Assembly (NCBI GenBank): GCA_020049335.1
Contig: JAIFKX010000219.1
Span: forward strand, 1-32,662
Length of the DNA stretch: 32,662 nucleotides
Source of the DNA: Paludibacter sp.
GTDB taxonomy: Bacteria; Bacteroidota; Bacteroidia; Bacteroidales; Paludibacteraceae
Reading direction: 5' to 3'
Shown here: positions 31,213 to 32,662 of the stretch, one piece after another
How the letters are laid out: each line of letters starts with the position of its first letter
How positions within the stretch are numbered: the stretch's first letter is position 1
Notes under the pieces: model-generated
Seen by the model: the letters and a program-made list of their open reading frames with translations, nothing else
Told to the model about the DNA's origin: nothing
Database searches by the model: none
Translations under genes and position numbers: made by a program

Positions 31213-31791
31213 CTAAATTGCGGCAAATTTACGTACGCTTATATCCCAAACTTTTGCATTTTTTATTGCCGGAATTACCTCATTGGCCGAATTTACGACA
31301 ACCCAAATATCTCGATGCAATTCACGCATAAAATTTTCTTCAATCGCTTTGTGCAACATTGAAATCAATGGATCGTAGTAACCATTAATATTGACAATAA
31401 TAATGGGCTTTGTAAAAATTCCTAATTGCTTCCAAGTAATCACTTCTAACAACTCCTCAAATGTGCCACAACCACCAGGCAATGCCACAGCTGCATCAGA
31501 CATGAACGCCATTTTTTCCTTGCGTTCGTGCATAGTTTCGGTAACAATAAGATTCGAAAGATGCTGATGATTCCAATTTTGATCGCACATAAACTGCGGA
31601 ATTACGCCTGTAGCGGTACCACCATTTTCGAGCACCACATCGGCTAATCGCCCCATTAAACCATTGGACCCGCCTCCATACACCAACTCCAATTTGTTTT
31701 CGGCAAATAGTTTGCCCAATTCTGAAGCAGCTTCGAAATAAAGAGGATTAATTTGTGTACTCGAAGCACAATAAACACATATAGATTGCAT
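31213..31791 (-). CDS. LOG-family nucleotide 5'-monophosphate phosphoribohydrolase (TIGR00730 type)
   Basis: This 192-residue Rossmann-like protein releases free base from cytokinin riboside 5'-monophosphate or AMP-like nucleotides. Visible motifs are SICVYCASS at the start, VYGGGSNGLMGRLADVVL (38-55), the catalytic MHERKEKM (87-94) and PGGCGTFEELLEVITWKQLG (105-124). The start was set at the ATG at 31791, because the family begins with this strand. A longer frame to 31869 adds 26 residues with no conservation and runs over the promoter. The physiological substrate in non-plant-associated bacteria is not settled. It is divergent from the epimerase gene. Confidence 0.92.
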   Translation of the reverse strand: MQSICVYCASSTQINPLYFEAASELGKLFAENKLELVYGGGSNGLMGRLADVVLENGGTATGVIPQFMCDQNWNHQHLSNLIVTETMHERKEKMAFMSDAAVALPGGCGTFEELLEVITWKQLGIFTKPIIIVNINGYYDPLISMLHKAIEENFMRELHRDIWVVVNSANEVIPAIKNAKVWDISVRKFAAI

Positions 31792-31819
31792 GAATATAAA
31801 ATTCTTTGTTTTAAAAATG

Positions 31820-31827
31820 CAAAAATA
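31820..31827 (-). promoter_or_regulatory. Promoter -7 box of the LOG-DUF4271-hemD unit
   Basis: The minus strand reads TATTTTTG, matching TAnnTTTG, 28 nt upstream of the ATG at 31791. Confidence 0.5.
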
Positions 31828-31840
31828 CAGTTTCTTTCCG

Positions 31841-31848
31841 TATTTTTG
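31841..31848 (+). promoter_or_regulatory. Promoter -7 box of the epimerase gene
   Basis: The plus strand reads TATTTTTG, matching TAnnTTTG, 26 nt upstream of the ATG at 31875. It is divergent from the LOG promoter in an 83-nt gap. Confidence 0.5.
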
Positions 31849-31874
31849 ACCATCGAAATTTAAAAACAAATAAA

Positions 31875-32662
31875 ATGATTTTAGTTACTGGTGCCACTGG
31901 CTTAGTTGGCGGACATTTACTCTGGCATTTACTTCAGGAAAATATTACTGTTAATGCTATAAAACGACCTACGAGCAACTTAGAACCGCTTCGTCAGATT
32001 TTTAATTTTTACACACCGCATGCCGATGCTTTTTTGCGACGAATACAATGGCGCATTGCCGATGTTTGCGACGAAAAATCAATTACAGAAGCACTCTCTG
32101 GCATCGAAACAGTGTATCATTGTGCGGCAGTAGTTTCGCTTGGCAATGGTGGCAACGAATTAATTGCAACCAACCTTAATGGAACGAAAAATGTGGTAAA
32201 TGCGGCATTAAAAAACAAGATAAAACGTTTTTGCTTTGTTAGTTCCATTGCAGCTTGTGGACACTCACTTGGCGATGAGCTTATAACCGAAACAACTGAA
32301 ATTGGCAATATTGAAATGCGCTCAGCATACTCCCGTAGCAAATATTATTCAGAACAAGAAGTTTGGAAAGGAATAAAAGCTGGGTTGAATGCGGTTATCG
32401 TAAATCCAGGTGTTATTTTAGGGTTTTCGGGAACAAGCAAAGGAAGTTCAGAGCTATTTGCGCGAGTTCGCAAAGGCTTGCCATTTTATACATACGGCGG
32501 TAGTGGCTATATTGATGTGCAGGATGTAGCAAAACTGATGATAAAACTTACGAATGGCACTGTAACAGCTGAGCGTTTTATATTAGTTGCCGAAAACTGT
32601 TCCAATAAAGATGTTTTAAGTTGGATGGCTGATGGATATGGCAAAAGGCGACCAACAATTGG
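31875..32662 (+). CDS. NAD-dependent epimerase/dehydratase, C-terminus cut by window edge
   Basis: The frame is open for 262 codons to the window edge. This is an extended short-chain dehydrogenase: dinucleotide-binding VTGATGLVGGHLL (Gly6, Gly9, Gly12), then VYHCAAVVSLG (the strand-4 region). The catalytic SS of FVSSIAACG and the YSRSK pair (Tyr152, Lys156) follow, with VNPGVILG after them. Nucleotide-sugar epimerases, dihydroflavonol reductases and sterol-type dehydrogenases share this pattern, and the dihydroflavonol-reductase-like group is a reasonable guess. The substrate cannot be assigned. It is the only convincing plus-strand gene in the window. Confidence 0.88.
   Translation, partial: MILVTGATGLVGGHLLWHLLQENITVNAIKRPTSNLEPLRQIFNFYTPHADAFLRRIQWRIADVCDEKSITEALSGIETVYHCAAVVSLGNGGNELIATNLNGTKNVVNAALKNKIKRFCFVSSIAACGHSLGDELITETTEIGNIEMRSAYSRSKYYSEQEVWKGIKAGLNAVIVNPGVILGFSGTSKGSSELFARVRKGLPFYTYGGSGYIDVQDVAKLMIKLTNGTVTAERFILVAENCSNKDVLSWMADGYGKRRPTI

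Noticed and set aside
31792-31869. 26-residue N-terminal extension of the LOG protein
   Set aside because: The family starts at the SICVYCASS strand, and the extension covers the TAnnTTTG box.

Overview
The window is a chromosomal segment of a Bacteroidota bacterium, most likely Bacteroidales or a close relative. The evidence is two SusC/SusD outer-membrane uptake pairs, a one-protein hybrid two-component regulator, a type IX secretion (T9SS) sorting domain, the TAnnTTTG promoter box seen upstream of several genes, and the rnpA-yidD-hemD-DUF4271 neighbourhood. The T9SS tail argues against gut Bacteroides proper. Everything is on the minus strand except the last gene and one doubtful small ORF. 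No tRNA, rRNA, CRISPR array, transposase or integrase is visible.

Layout from right to left, the direction of most transcription. 31875-32662 (+) is a partial NAD-dependent epimerase, divergent from a LOG-family gene, a DUF4271 membrane protein and hemD, which ends in a strong terminator. Next come rnpA and yidD, separated and preceded by 7-nt tandem repeat arrays, then a large orphan hybrid two-component regulator (24666-28724). A single-chain type IIG-like restriction-modification gene (21021-24329) follows; it carries an in-frame 20-bp palindrome and an AT-rich recognition region.

Two cell-surface-signalling uptake loci make up most of the rest. Locus 2 (9755-20883) reads ECF sigma - FecR - SusC - SusD - two glycerophosphodiester phosphodiesterases (GDPD) - FN3 lipoprotein - T9SS-exported leucine-rich L-domain-like protein. 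I read it as a putative surface system for capturing and hydrolysing glycerophosphodiesters. Locus 1 (1-7794) reads ECF sigma - FecR - SusC - SusD - FN3/PQQ-propeller lipoprotein (cut by the window edge); its substrate is unknown. A hipBA toxin-antitoxin pair lies between the loci, and its HipB appears to lack the DNA-recognition helix.

The most interesting unexplained signal is regulatory. In each locus a bipartite motif of fixed spacing occurs exactly twice, once before fecR and once before susC, and the motif differs between loci. In both loci an intrinsic terminator sits between fecR and the susC copy of the motif. This looks like two parallel, separately addressed ECF circuits in which fecR and susC are driven by the same cognate sigma factor but transcribed as separate units.
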